Source: Kribbella flavida DSM 17836 (GTDB lineage Bacteria; Actinomycetota; Actinomycetes; Propionibacteriales; Kribbellaceae). Taken from it: a stretch of 64,000 bases of DNA. Shown here piece by piece: positions 31,808-40,536 of this stretch (the stretch's first letter is position 1; every line of letters starts with the position of its first letter). The notes under the pieces were generated by a model that was given only the letters and a program-made list of their open reading frames with translations, made no database searches and was not told the origin of the DNA. The stretch spans positions 6,634,001-6,698,000 of the forward strand of contig NC_013729.1 in assembly GCF_000024345.1 (NCBI RefSeq). Reading direction: 5' to 3'. The position numbers and the translations under genes are program-made.

Positions 31808-32695
31808 TTGTCCGAAGCACAGAACGAGACCACGCCCGTCGTCGACCCGGAAGCCGAAGGCCTGCCGAGCACGGCCGACGACGACTCCACGGCGTACGAC
31901 GACACCGAGTCGGCCCGGGTCGCGGACGGACCGGACCCGGCGGCGCTGCCCGCCGACCATCCGGTCGCGTCCCTCGACTACGGCACCACCCCCGCCGAGG
32001 CCCGGACGGCCGAACCGCTGAGCGACCGGCTCGACCGGGAAGTTCCCGAGCCCGACCCGTACGCCGAGGCGGCCGACCCCACGGACCCGACCGACCCGGC
32101 AAACGTGTCCGACCGGCCTGATCCCGGCGACGACACGGTCGACCCGAGCGACCCGGACTACGACCCCGAAGCAGGCGGCGCGATCGCCGTCACCGGCGCC
32201 CCTGGTGCCAGCCCGGGCCTCGACGACACGACGGGCGCGTCCGGCGGGACTGGCGGGGGTTCCGGCGGAGCGGCCGGTGGCGGAGTGGACGCGGCGGGCG
32301 CTGGTCGTCTGTCGGAGAGCCCTGACGCCGTTGGCGACGGCCCGGACCCGGACGGCACGTTGACCGGCGCCCCGAGCGACGGCCTCGTCGACGTGACCGG
32401 GGCGGACCCGACCGACACCGACGAGCTGGGCGGCTCCGAGGAGACCATCCCGGACCCGACCGAGCTGCTCGGCGCGGACGAACTGCCCGCCGCGGACGAG
32501 CTGCCCGCCGACGGCGATGTCGTTGCCGACGGCACCGACGCCCGGTGGGACGACGAACCTTCCGACATCGGCCGCCTGGTCGCCCCGGACGAAGGCGCGC
32601 ACCCCGACCGCGAAGGCACCGAGATCGCCCAGGACACCGGCGCCGCCGGCGGCGGCCTCTCCGCCGAGGAAGCCGCCCTCCACGAGGAACGCTGA
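31808..32695 (+). CDS. DUF5709 protein with expanded disordered centre
   Basis: 295 residues, highly acidic. DUF5709 hallmarks frame it: ASLDYGTTPAEARTAEPLSD near residue 55 and VAPDEGAHPDREGTEIAQDT then GGLSAEEAALHEE at the C-terminus. Between them is a long Asp/Pro/Gly/Ser-rich insertion (about 100-240), longer than in most members. TTG 31808 is chosen since GAGGAGA is seven bases upstream and the resulting SEAQNE start is natural. Function unknown; DUF5709 proteins are typical of actinobacteria. Confidence 0.82.
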   Translation: MSEAQNETTPVVDPEAEGLPSTADDDSTAYDDTESARVADGPDPAALPADHPVASLDYGTTPAEARTAEPLSDRLDREVPEPDPYAEAADPTDPTDPANVSDRPDPGDDTVDPSDPDYDPEAGGAIAVTGAPGASPGLDDTTGASGGTGGGSGGAAGGGVDAAGAGRLSESPDAVGDGPDPDGTLTGAPSDGLVDVTGADPTDTDELGGSEETIPDPTELLGADELPAADELPADGDVVADGTDARWDDEPSDIGRLVAPDEGAHPDREGTEIAQDTGAAGGGLSAEEAALHEER

Positions 32696-32931
32696 GCCGG
32701 CCGCAGGTTGGGTAGCGGGCGCCGCGTCGACGTTCACCCGGGCGCTCACCGCAGAGCAGCCCGTGCCGCACGGCGCCCGCTCCCGGGCGGGTGACCAGCG
32801 GCCCGCCGATGACGAGGGACTCCTTGTTGACCCGGGCAGCGGCCCCGTGACTGGGTATGCGCGCACTGCAAGCGCCGAACATCGCCGCGTTCGGAACAGG
32901 AACGGCGCCATGCTGGCAAGCGCCATCGAGC

Positions 32932-32973
32932 ACAGGTGGACGTTGCCGGCCCAGAGATCACCGTGCAAGGCGC
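32932..32973 (-). pseudogene. possible remnant of a fructosamine-kinase-type gene
   Basis: The minus strand reads ALHGDLWAGNVHLC. LHGDLWxGNV is the catalytic loop of fructosamine/ketosamine-3-kinases, and ten exact residues by chance are unlikely. Nothing before or after it in any frame matches the rest of the family, so only a fragment is left, cut on the 5' side by the palindrome element. It could also be a coincidence in GC-rich DNA. Confidence 0.35.
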
Positions 32974-33090
32974 CGGCCTGGGCTGACCAGGGCTGACCAG
33001 GGCTGCCGCAGGTACGAGCTCCCCCGCGCCACCGCGGCCCTCGGCTCCGAACCCCTTGAGCATGCTGCGCGTCTGCGTCTCGTTCAGGTT

Positions 33091-33187
33091 CGGAACTCTG
33101 ACGGGTTGACCTCTCAGATGCAGGGTTGGCCCACCGAATTCCCACTGGCCAACCCTGCATCCGGTGGGTTAACCCTTGAGAGTTCGG
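33091..33187. repeat. 97-base interrupted palindrome, MITE- or RIT-like
   Basis: Two 41-base arms (33091-33131 and 33147-33187) match as inverted repeats at 33 of 41 positions, with the inner 14 bases (ATGCAGGGTTGGCC and its complement) perfect, around a 15-base loop. Arm sequence GGGTTgACC / GGGTTaACC boxes are internal. It is much longer than any other hairpin here and could be a miniature transposable element or a folded RNA. Confidence 0.6.
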
Positions 33188-33352
33188 CCGGCCGCGCGCG
33201 TGGTTTGCGACGGGACGGGAGGGCAAGGGTCGGGTCGGGTGGGGGTAGCGGGACTGGGAGGGGCTGCAGGTCGACGGGTTCAGGTACGCGTCCAGCGCGG
33301 GACGGCGGTTGGTGTAGCCGCCGTCATCCGCGGGGGCTGAAGCTCCAGGCCG

Positions 33353-34804
33353 TCAGTTGAGCAGCGCGAAGAGGGTTGCGGGCAGGATCGAGAAGACGAC
33401 CGCGACGGCGGTGCAGGTGGTGATGACCGTGACGGCGGAGTTCTCGATGTTGACCGAGAACGGGTTGTCGGCGGGGAGCCGGAAGAGCTCGGCGATCCAG
33501 CGGAGGTAGACGGCCAGGCCGATCATCACGTTGAGCGCCATCACGACCGCCAGCCAGAGCAGGTCCGCGTCGATCACCGACTGGAACGCCGCGAGCTTGG
33601 TGAACAGCCCGGCCAGCCCCGGCGGCAGACCCGCCAGCACGACGAGGAAGAACACCAGCGCAACGGCCAACCCCGGCTCGGAGCGGACCATGCCGCGGTA
33701 GTCGGCCAGGACACCCGCCGGCCGGTGCCGCTGGACCACCGCGACCGCTCCGAAGGCGCCCAACGTGACCACCACGTACGCCGCCAGGTACGCGACCACC
33801 ACCTGCGCGTCCCCGACCGCCAGCGGTGCGAGCAGGAAGCCGACCTGCCCGATCGACGACCAGGCGAGCAGCCGGACCGCCTCGACCTGACGCAGCGCCG
33901 CGATGTTGCCGACGGTCATCGTCACCGCGGCCAGGATCGCGATCACGATCCGCAGGTCCGAACCGCTGGGCGCGACGCCGTAGGTGACCAGCACCAGCAA
34001 CCCGGCGACGCCCGCGGACTTCGACACGACGGCCAGGAAGGCGGCCACCTCGACCGGCGCCCCGGCGTACGTGTCGGGCAGCCAACCGTGGAACGGCACG
34101 GCCGCGATCTTGAAGCCGAATCCGACCAGCACGAACAACCCGGCCGCGAAGGCGACCCGGCGCAGATCCGGGTCAAGCCCCGGCAGCCGGGCCGCGAGGG
34201 TCTGCAGGTAGAGCGTGCCGGTCACGCCGTACAGGTAGGAGATGCCGAACAGCATCACCGCGGTCGACAGCACCGAGACCAGGAACGCCTTCAGCGCGCC
34301 CTCCGAGCCACGGCGGTCCCGGCGCAGCGCGACCATCGCGAAGCTCGGCAGCGAGACCACCTCGAGCGCGATGACAACCGTGCCGAGGTCGCGGGCACCG
34401 GCCAGCACGGTGGCGCCGGTGAGCGCGCTGAGCAGGAGGAAGTGGTACTCCCCCACCGGGATGTCGCGGTCGAGCAACTGGTACGCCGAGAGCCAGACGA
34501 CGCCGAGTCCGCCGATCAGCAGGACGGCCCAGAGCCCGGCGGTCAGCGGCTCGAAGATGAGGCTGCACTCGGCCGGTCCCTCGACGGCCGGACGGCAGAA
34601 ACCGGCCCGGTAGGCGTTGCGCTGGGTGAGCACGAACGCCAGCCCGAAGCCGATCGCGCCGGTGCTGACCAGCGAGATGCTCAGGTGCCGGAGCCGTTTG
34701 CCGCCCGCGCCCCAGAAGCCGTCGACCAGCAACGCGGCGACCGCGCCGAGCGCGAGCACCAGCGGTACGGCGACCGCCTGCCAGTCGGTCCAGGTGATCG
34801 TCAT
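33353..34804 (-). CDS. nuoN: NADH-quinone oxidoreductase subunit N
   Basis: 483 residues, about 14 membrane helices, of the antiporter-like ND2 subunit. The WLPDTYAGAPVEVAAFLA segment with the conserved prolines and the lysines in helices 7 and 12 positions (AAVPFHGWLPD, LFTKLAAFQ) are present. The protein pumps protons in the complex I membrane arm. Its ATG overlaps the nuoM stop (ATGA), so it is the last gene of I-J-K-L-M-N. The longer in-frame start 12 codons upstream is inside nuoM and is rejected. Confidence 0.95.
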   Translation of the reverse strand: MTITWTDWQAVAVPLVLALGAVAALLVDGFWGAGGKRLRHLSISLVSTGAIGFGLAFVLTQRNAYRAGFCRPAVEGPAECSLIFEPLTAGLWAVLLIGGLGVVWLSAYQLLDRDIPVGEYHFLLLSALTGATVLAGARDLGTVVIALEVVSLPSFAMVALRRDRRGSEGALKAFLVSVLSTAVMLFGISYLYGVTGTLYLQTLAARLPGLDPDLRRVAFAAGLFVLVGFGFKIAAVPFHGWLPDTYAGAPVEVAAFLAVVSKSAGVAGLLVLVTYGVAPSGSDLRIVIAILAAVTMTVGNIAALRQVEAVRLLAWSSIGQVGFLLAPLAVGDAQVVVAYLAAYVVVTLGAFGAVAVVQRHRPAGVLADYRGMVRSEPGLAVALVFFLVVLAGLPPGLAGLFTKLAAFQSVIDADLLWLAVVMALNVMIGLAVYLRWIAELFRLPADNPFSVNIENSAVTVITTCTAVAVVFSILPATLFALLN

Positions 34805-36360
34805 AGCAACGTCCAGTGGTCGAGCAGCAGCCAGGGACACAGCCCGAGCACGACGGTCAGCACGACCAGCGGCGCCCAGGCGACCAGCTCGATCCGGCTC
34901 AGGTCGACGGCGAACGCGGTCGCCGGGTACTCGGCCGGGTCCCCCTGGCAGAGGTTGCGGACGAGCCGGAGGAAGTACGCCGCGGTGAGCACCGTGCCGA
35001 GACCGGCGATCACCATCAGCACCAGGTACGTCGTGCGCGGCAGTCCGTCAGCCGGGCGGAACGCGCCCATCAGCGCGAGCATCTCGCCCCAGAACCCGGC
35101 CAGCCCGGGCAGGCCGAGCGAGGCGAGACAGGCGAAGGTGAGCAGCACACTGATCCGCGGCAGCCGGGCGTACAGGGCGCGGCCGATCGCCCGCAGCTCG
35201 CTGGTGTCGTGGCGGTCCTTGATCGCGCCGGCCAGGAAGAACAGCAGGCCGGTGATCAGGCCGTGCGCGATGTTCGCGAACAGGGCGCCGGCGACGCCCT
35301 CCGGGGACAGCGTCGCGATGCCCAGCCCGATGAAACCCATGTGTCCGACGCTGGAGTACGCGATCAGCCGCTTCACGTCGGTCTGCGCGAGGCAGGCCAG
35401 CGAGCCGGCCACGATCGCCACCGTCGAGAAGCCGGCCAGGTACGGCGCGATGGTGACGGTCGCGTCGGGCAGCACCGGCAGCAGGATCCGGACCAGGCCG
35501 TAGCTGCCCAGCTTCAGCAGCACCCCGGCGAGCAGCACCGAGCCGACCGTCGGCGCCTTGGCGTGCGCGTCCGGAAGCCAGATGTGCAACGGCCAGAGCG
35601 GCATCTTCACCGCCAGGCCCAGCGCGATCAGGATCGCCGCGGCCAGAGCGGCACCGTGCCCGCCGGTGACCGGGTCCTGCCCGAGCAGCTCGAGGTCGAA
35701 CGTGCCTGCCTGCCGGTAGACCAGCAGGAAGCCGACCAGCATGACGGCCGAGCCGAGCACGGTCATCAGCACGAACGTGGTGGCGGCGCGGCGCCGGCCG
35801 GCCCGGTCGTGGTGGTCGCCCCAGACGTCGATGATCAGCCACATCGGGATCAGCACGACCTCGAAGAACAGGAAGAACAGCACCAGGTCGGCGGCGGCGA
35901 AGGTCCCGATCACGCCGGTCTCGATCACCAGCAGCAGCGCGATCAGCGAGCGGGTCCGGCCGATCCGCGGGGTGATCCGCAGCGAGTACAGGCAGCAGAG
36001 AAAGACCAGCAGCGCGGACAGCAGGATGAGCGGGAGCGAGATGGCGTCGACCGCGAGGTGGAAGCGCACGTCCAGGGCCGGGATCCAGGTCAGGTCGGTC
36101 TCGGCCCAGGATTGCAGCCGGCCCGGCACCTCACCCCGGTCGGCGGAGTCGGAGTCGATGACGCCGGCTTCCAGGGTGCCGGCTCCACGGGGCCGCCGCA
36201 GATAACCGACCCACAGCACCACCGACCCGGCCAGCACCAGCCCGGAGATCACCGACCCGTAGAGCGCCGCGATCCGGTCACCGGTGGACGACGGCAGCGC
36301 CCACAACGCCAGCGCCGCCAGCAGCGGCAACGCGAGGATGCTCAGCAGGACGCCGTTCAC
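34801..36360 (-). CDS. nuoM: NADH-quinone oxidoreductase subunit M
   Basis: 519 residues, 14 helices, with the ND4 signatures FFFEVVLIPMWLII, LPLWPLHIWLPDAHAKAPT (as MPLWPLHIWLPD) and SVGHMGFIGLGIA. The acidic and lysine residues of the proton channel are kept. It overlaps both neighbours by four bases, showing tight translational coupling in the membrane-arm operon. Confidence 0.96.
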   Translation of the reverse strand: MNGVLLSILALPLLAALALWALPSSTGDRIAALYGSVISGLVLAGSVVLWVGYLRRPRGAGTLEAGVIDSDSADRGEVPGRLQSWAETDLTWIPALDVRFHLAVDAISLPLILLSALLVFLCCLYSLRITPRIGRTRSLIALLLVIETGVIGTFAAADLVLFFLFFEVVLIPMWLIIDVWGDHHDRAGRRRAATTFVLMTVLGSAVMLVGFLLVYRQAGTFDLELLGQDPVTGGHGAALAAAILIALGLAVKMPLWPLHIWLPDAHAKAPTVGSVLLAGVLLKLGSYGLVRILLPVLPDATVTIAPYLAGFSTVAIVAGSLACLAQTDVKRLIAYSSVGHMGFIGLGIATLSPEGVAGALFANIAHGLITGLLFFLAGAIKDRHDTSELRAIGRALYARLPRISVLLTFACLASLGLPGLAGFWGEMLALMGAFRPADGLPRTTYLVLMVIAGLGTVLTAAYFLRLVRNLCQGDPAEYPATAFAVDLSRIELVAWAPLVVLTVVLGLCPWLLLDHWTLL

Positions 36361-38120
36361 GCGCCGATCACCCCCGCCAGGATCGCCAGTGCGACCACTC
36401 CGGCGACCGCGAAGGTCAGGTATGTCTGCACGTTGCCGGTCTGCAGCAGCCGGAACCCCTGGGAGGCAAGCGTCCCGGTCCGTCCGGCGGCGCGAACGTA
36501 GGTGCCGATCACGTCGCGGTCACCGAGCACCGCCAGCTTCGCGAACCACCGCACCGGAACGACCACCGCCTTCCCGTACGCCGCGTCCACACCGAACTCG
36601 CGCTCCACCACCGCCGGCCGCGGATCGGCTCCGCGCCGCCACAGCGAGTACGCCGGCAAGGCGCCGAGCGCGGCCAGCACGGTGGTCAGCGCGGCGACGA
36701 CCCAGTTCAGGTGCAGGCCGTCGGCGTACCCGAGCACGATCGCGCCGAGCGCCAGCAGGATCAGCGGCGCGAGCATCACCCAGGGGGCGTCCCGCAGCTT
36801 CGCCGTCGCCGGGTCGTCGACATCGGCCATCGGCGCGTCGTCCTCGAAGGCGTCGACGGCCCCGGCCAGCGCGGGCGTCCGGAAGAACACCCACAGCCAC
36901 AGCCGCACGCAGTAGAACGCGGTCAGCGCGGCGGTCAGGCAGACCGACACCAGCACCACCCAGCCGACGGCCGAGCCGTCCCGGGCCTGGTGCCAGGCAG
37001 CTTCCACCACCGCGTCCTTGGAGAAGAACCCGGCGAACCCCGGGACGCCGGCCAGCGCGGCCAACCCGATCGTCATCGTCCCGAAGGTCACCGGCATCGC
37101 CTTGCGCGACGCGCCGAGGCGGGTGTGGCGCCGCAGTACGACGAAGGCTGCGCTGCCGACCTGGTGCAGCAGCACGCCGGCGCAGAGGAACAGCAAGCCC
37201 TTGAAGGCGGCATGCGTGACCAGGTGGAACAGCGCGGCGTGCCGTCCGTCGGCCGTGCCGAGCGAGAGACCGGCGAACATGATCGCGAGCTGGCTCACCG
37301 TCGACCAGGCGAGCACCCGCTTCACCTCGACCGCGGCCATCGCGCAGAGCGCGGCGAACAGCATCGTCACGCAGGCGATGACAGCGAGCACGGTCAACGT
37401 GGTCCCGGCCGCCACGAACACGTCGTACAGGCGGGCGATCAGGAAGACGCCGGCGGCCACCATCGTGGCGGCGTGGATCAGCGCGCTGACCGGGCTCGGA
37501 CCGGGCATCGCGTCCGGGAGCCAGGTCTGCAGCGGGACCTGCGCGGACTTGCCGACCACGCCGACCAGCAGCAGCACGGTCCCGGTGGTCAGCGCGGCCG
37601 GGGAGATCGGGCTCGAGCCGAGCTCGGAGATCCGGAAGGTGCCGTAGCCGAGGCCGAGCACGAAGATGCCGAACAGGAAGGCGACGTCGGCCAGCCGGGT
37701 GATCAGGAAGGCCTTGACGGCTCCGGAGCGGGCGTCGCGTCGCTCCCAGTAGTGACTGATCAGCAGGTACGAGCAGGCGCCCATCACCTCCCAGCCGATC
37801 AGCAGCAGGAAGAGGCTGTCCGACACCACCACGGTCACCATCGCGGCGGTGAACAGCGTCACCAGCGCCGTGTACGACGCCGCGCGCTCGTGCAGGTAGC
37901 CGATCGAGTAGACCTGGACGCAGGCGGAGACCACGCCGACGACGGCCAGCAGCAGCACGGTCAGGTCATCGGTGCGCAGGTCGTAGGTCCAGAAGGCGTC
38001 ACCCGCCCCGGTGCCCGGGAACGAGGTCACCTGCGGATCGGCGCCCGCCAGCAGGATCGCGCTCAGGATCACCAGCAGCGAGAAGCCGACCCCGGCCACC
38101 CGCCAGGCCGTCGCGATCAC
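36357..38120 (-). CDS. nuoL: NADH-quinone oxidoreductase subunit L
   Basis: 587 residues, slightly short for NuoL (about 610-640), with the ND5 core: GWEVMGACSYLLISHYW, WLPDAMPGPSPVSALIH, ATMVAAGVFLIARL, STVSQLAIMFAGLS. The C-terminal lateral helix region is present in reduced form (VERE FGVDAAY... then AAGRTGTLASQGFRLLQTG). Overlaps nuoK and nuoM by four bases each. It forms the distal pump of the membrane arm. Confidence 0.96.
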   Translation of the reverse strand: MIATAWRVAGVGFSLLVILSAILLAGADPQVTSFPGTGAGDAFWTYDLRTDDLTVLLLAVVGVVSACVQVYSIGYLHERAASYTALVTLFTAAMVTVVVSDSLFLLLIGWEVMGACSYLLISHYWERRDARSGAVKAFLITRLADVAFLFGIFVLGLGYGTFRISELGSSPISPAALTTGTVLLLVGVVGKSAQVPLQTWLPDAMPGPSPVSALIHAATMVAAGVFLIARLYDVFVAAGTTLTVLAVIACVTMLFAALCAMAAVEVKRVLAWSTVSQLAIMFAGLSLGTADGRHAALFHLVTHAAFKGLLFLCAGVLLHQVGSAAFVVLRRHTRLGASRKAMPVTFGTMTIGLAALAGVPGFAGFFSKDAVVEAAWHQARDGSAVGWVVLVSVCLTAALTAFYCVRLWLWVFFRTPALAGAVDAFEDDAPMADVDDPATAKLRDAPWVMLAPLILLALGAIVLGYADGLHLNWVVAALTTVLAALGALPAYSLWRRGADPRPAVVEREFGVDAAYGKAVVVPVRWFAKLAVLGDRDVIGTYVRAAGRTGTLASQGFRLLQTGNVQTYLTFAVAGVVALAILAGVIGA

Positions 38121-38521
38121 CGGCCGCCCGCCTTCTCGACGGAGGCCGGATCCGCACCGGCGGTCGACCCGGCGACGGTGGCCGGGCCCTCGCCGGCGAG
38201 CCGTGCCGCCGGGTCCTGCTCGACCAGGTCGCGGGCCGCGTCCGCGTCGACGTGCCCGTGGCCGCGGAACAGCAGCAGCACGATCGCCAGCCCGAGGCCG
38301 ATCTCGGCCGCCGCCAGCGTGATCACGAAGATCGCCAGCGTCTGACCGGTGGCCAGGCCGTCCAGCCGCCAGGCGTCGAAGGCGACCAGGTTGAGATTGA
38401 CCGCGTTCAGCATCAGCTCGAACGACATCAGCATCGTGATCGCGTTGCGCCGGGCGAGCACGCCGTACACGCCGAGGCAGAAGAGTGCGACGGCCAGCAG
38501 CAGCGGGAGAACCAGTGGCAT
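38117..38521 (-). CDS. nuoK: NADH-quinone oxidoreductase subunit K
   Basis: 134 residues: three helices (residues 1-92) with the two conserved glutamates in LMSFELMLNAVNL and AAAEIGLGLAI, then a 40-residue hydrophilic Ala/Asp/Gly tail that ordinary 100-residue NuoK lacks. Starts one base after the nuoJ stop and overlaps nuoL by four. Channel subunit of complex I. Confidence 0.95.
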   Translation of the reverse strand: MPLVLPLLLAVALFCLGVYGVLARRNAITMLMSFELMLNAVNLNLVAFDAWRLDGLATGQTLAIFVITLAAAEIGLGLAIVLLLFRGHGHVDADAARDLVEQDPAARLAGEGPATVAGSTAGADPASVEKAGGR

Positions 38522-38522
38522 C

Positions 38523-39053
38523 TCAGTCCTCCTTCCCCGGGGAGGACACCTTCTCAGCCGGCTCGGACACTTTGCGGTGGGACAGCACGATCGCGCCGAT
38601 CAGGGCCGCCAGCAACAGCACCGACAGCACCTCGAACGGCAGCACCCAGATCCGGAAGACCGAGGTTCCGACGGCCTCGGCCGAACCGGCCGGCACCGGA
38701 CCGATCTTCTCGTTGCCAAAGGCAATCACTACGCCGGCGCCGAGCAGCACGGCGAGCGCGCCGGCGACCACCGCCGCGAACGGGCTGCGGCGGGTGGTCA
38801 GCGCGGGCAGCGGGTTGGTCGGCGCCTTGGTCAGCATCAGCGCGAACAGCACCAGCACGACGATCGCACCGACGTAGACGAGGATCTGCACCAGCGCGAC
38901 GAACTCGGCGTGCAGCGCGCCGAAGCAGCCGGCGACGGCGCCGAGCGCGACCACCAGCCAGAGCGCGGCGTGCACGATCCGGCGAGAGGTGACCACGAGC
39001 ACAGCGGCGACCAGCGCCACCGCTCCCGCGACGGAGAACAGCGCTGTGGTCAC
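38523..39053 (-). CDS. nuoJ: NADH-quinone oxidoreductase subunit J
   Basis: 176 residues, five helices, with the ND6 hallmark ALHAEFVALVQILVYVGAIV, whose glycine/tyrosine pi-bulge helix is needed for coupling. GTG 39053 overlaps the nuoI stop (GTGA). The frame is open upstream within nuoI but that part is not homologous. Confidence 0.93.
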   Translation of the reverse strand: MTTALFSVAGAVALVAAVLVVTSRRIVHAALWLVVALGAVAGCFGALHAEFVALVQILVYVGAIVVLVLFALMLTKAPTNPLPALTTRRSPFAAVVAGALAVLLGAGVVIAFGNEKIGPVPAGSAEAVGTSVFRIWVLPFEVLSVLLLAALIGAIVLSHRKVSEPAEKVSSPGKED

Positions 39054-39694
39054 TCGTCGCTCCCGGTCGGCGCCGAGCTCCCCGCCTGCGGCCCGGCCGG
39101 CCGCGCACGTCCCGCCGGCCGCGCAGGTCCGGCCGGCCGCGCAGGTCCGGCCGGCGGCACAGATCCTGACGGCGGCACAGGTTCCGACAGCTCGGCTCCG
39201 GCCGCGTCGGCGGCGATCGGCTCGACCACGCTCGGGCCCGGGTCGATCGGCTGCGGCGCGGGCACCGTCCACATCCAGTCCCGGAGCCGGTCCTTCTCGT
39301 GGGTCAGGTTGCGCAGGTCGGTCTCGGCGTACTCGAACTCCGGCGACCAGAACAGCGCGTCGAACGGGCAGGCCTCGATGCAGATTCCGCAGTACATGCA
39401 CAGCGAGAAGTCGATCGCGAACCGGTCCAGCACGTTCCGGCTGCGCTCCCGGGCCTGCTCACCGACCGACGGCGCGGTCTCGGTGTGCGAGTCGATGTAG
39501 ATGCACCAGCTCGGGCACTCCCGGGCGCAGAGCATGCAGGAGGTGCAGTTCTCCTCCATCAGCGCGATCACGCCCCGGCTGCGCGGCGGCAGCTCGGGCT
39601 GGACATCGGGGTACTGCTCGGTGACGGCGCGGCGGGACAGCGTCTTGGCGGTGACCTTCAGGCCGTCGATCAGACCCTTGCCAGGTAGTGCCAC
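39050..39694 (-). CDS. nuoI: NADH-quinone oxidoreductase subunit I with low-complexity tail
   Basis: 214 residues. Two 4Fe-4S motifs, CTSCMLCARECP and CMYCGICIEACP, hold clusters N6a/N6b, passing electrons from the peripheral arm towards NuoB. After residue about 155 comes a Pro/Ala/Gly/Arg tail (PAGPARPAGPARPAG) not found in normal NuoI, encoded by short GC repeats. GGAGGAGG precedes the start. It opens the I-J-K-L-M-N operon but is separated from nuoH by 8 kb of other genes. Confidence 0.93.
   Translation of the reverse strand: MALPGKGLIDGLKVTAKTLSRRAVTEQYPDVQPELPPRSRGVIALMEENCTSCMLCARECPSWCIYIDSHTETAPSVGEQARERSRNVLDRFAIDFSLCMYCGICIEACPFDALFWSPEFEYAETDLRNLTHEKDRLRDWMWTVPAPQPIDPGPSVVEPIAADAAGAELSEPVPPSGSVPPAGPARPAGPARPAGRARPAGPQAGSSAPTGSDE
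39095..39155 (-). repeat. 15-base minisatellite in nuoI tail
   Basis: GGCCGGCCGCGCAGG-like units in tandem encode the PAGPARPAG tail of NuoI. The units vary by single bases, consistent with slippage. Confidence 0.55.
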
Positions 39695-39766
39695 GCCTCC
39701 TCCTCCGTCCGGTGGGTTCTGAACGCTGACACTAACCGGTTCCGGCCGTGCACGGAGCCAGCGGTG

Positions 39767-40525
39767 TCACAGTTCCCGCTCGAGCCGCGCTGCAACCTGC
39801 CGGTAGCGACTCACCGGCACCAGGTGAACTCCCTCGAACGCCCCGCTCTCGCGAATCCGGAGCACCTGCTCACAGGCGGCGTCGACCCCGGCGTCCCGGT
39901 CCCGCTCGACCGCCTCGACCAGGGCATCGGGAATCGCCAGCTGCGGCAGCCCGGCCAGGTTCTGGGCCATCTTCGCGCTGGCCAGCACCATCACCCCGGC
40001 GTACACCGGGATGTTCAGGTCCACGCTGTCCCGCCAGCGCAGCAGCTCGTCCAGGTCGAAGCTGACCTGCACGTAGAGGAAGTCGGCCTCCGCCTTCCAG
40101 GCCGGGACCTTGCCGAGCCGGGCCGTCGCTCCGACCTGGAACGGGCCGCAGCCGGGAAAGCTGGTGCCGCGAGTCTCCTCGATCATCGTGCGGACGGTCA
40201 GCTGGCTGGTCCGGCCGCCCTCGCTCGGGTCGTCGCCGTGCACGAACAGGAACTGCTCCACCCCGTACGCCGCGGCGGTGAGCAGGTCACGCCGCAGCCC
40301 CAGCAGGTTGCGGTCCCGGGAGTTCAGGCAGGCGATTCCCCGCGCACCCATCGCCTGGACCTCGTTGGCGACCGCGACGCTGGAGACGGTCGCGCGGCCG
40401 ATGTGGTTGTCCGGGATCAGAAAGTCGTCCGCGATCGGGCTCAGCACACCGATCTGGTGCCGCACCTTCGTCAGGTCCGGCCGGGTCGGTGGCTCTACCT
40501 CGCAGATGAGCTCGAAGCCGTCCAT
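39767..40525 (-). CDS. methylenetetrahydrofolate reductase-family protein
   Basis: 252 residues with a MetF-like (beta/alpha)8 barrel: LICEVEPPTRPDLTK at the start, ISPIADDFLIPDNHIGR-like sequence, VANEVQAMGARGIACLNSRDRN, FLFVHGDDPSEGG, and a C-terminal VPVSRYRQVAARLE. The family binds FAD and methylene-folate, but this one is short and close to the folate-binding/methyltransferase-associated members found in acetyl-CoA-pathway or one-carbon clusters. Independent of the nuo genes; 72 bases from nuoI. Confidence 0.75.
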   Translation of the reverse strand: MDGFELICEVEPPTRPDLTKVRHQIGVLSPIADDFLIPDNHIGRATVSSVAVANEVQAMGARGIACLNSRDRNLLGLRRDLLTAAAYGVEQFLFVHGDDPSEGGRTSQLTVRTMIEETRGTSFPGCGPFQVGATARLGKVPAWKAEADFLYVQVSFDLDELLRWRDSVDLNIPVYAGVMVLASAKMAQNLAGLPQLAIPDALVEAVERDRDAGVDAACEQVLRIRESGAFEGVHLVPVSRYRQVAARLEREL

Positions 40526-40536
40526 GACCGACGACC

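Larger units (their letters stand above)
32696..33352. other. 657-base gene-poor scar
   Basis: No intact gene. It contains an isolated kinase-like motif on the minus strand (32932-32973), three imperfect GGGCTGACCA tandem copies (about 32979-33005), the 97-base interrupted palindrome (33091-33187) and a low-complexity G-rich stretch (33205-33270). It lies between the DUF5709 gene and the 3' end of nuoN. Confidence 0.6.

Noticed and set aside
32979..33005. GGGCTGACCA tandem copies as an attachment site
   Set aside because: Only two full copies of 10 bases, no integrase or tRNA nearby; simple slippage is enough.
31784..33226. A 480-codon minus-strand frame covering the DUF5709 gene and the scar
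   Set aside because: Opposite a recognisable DUF5709 protein, and its only sensible part is the short kinase-like loop, which I list as a remnant instead.
36357..38120. NuoL-like gene as part of an Mrp antiporter or hydrogenase complex
   Set aside because: It is coupled with J, K, M and N, and nuoA, B, C, H and I are in the window, so complex I is the better reading.
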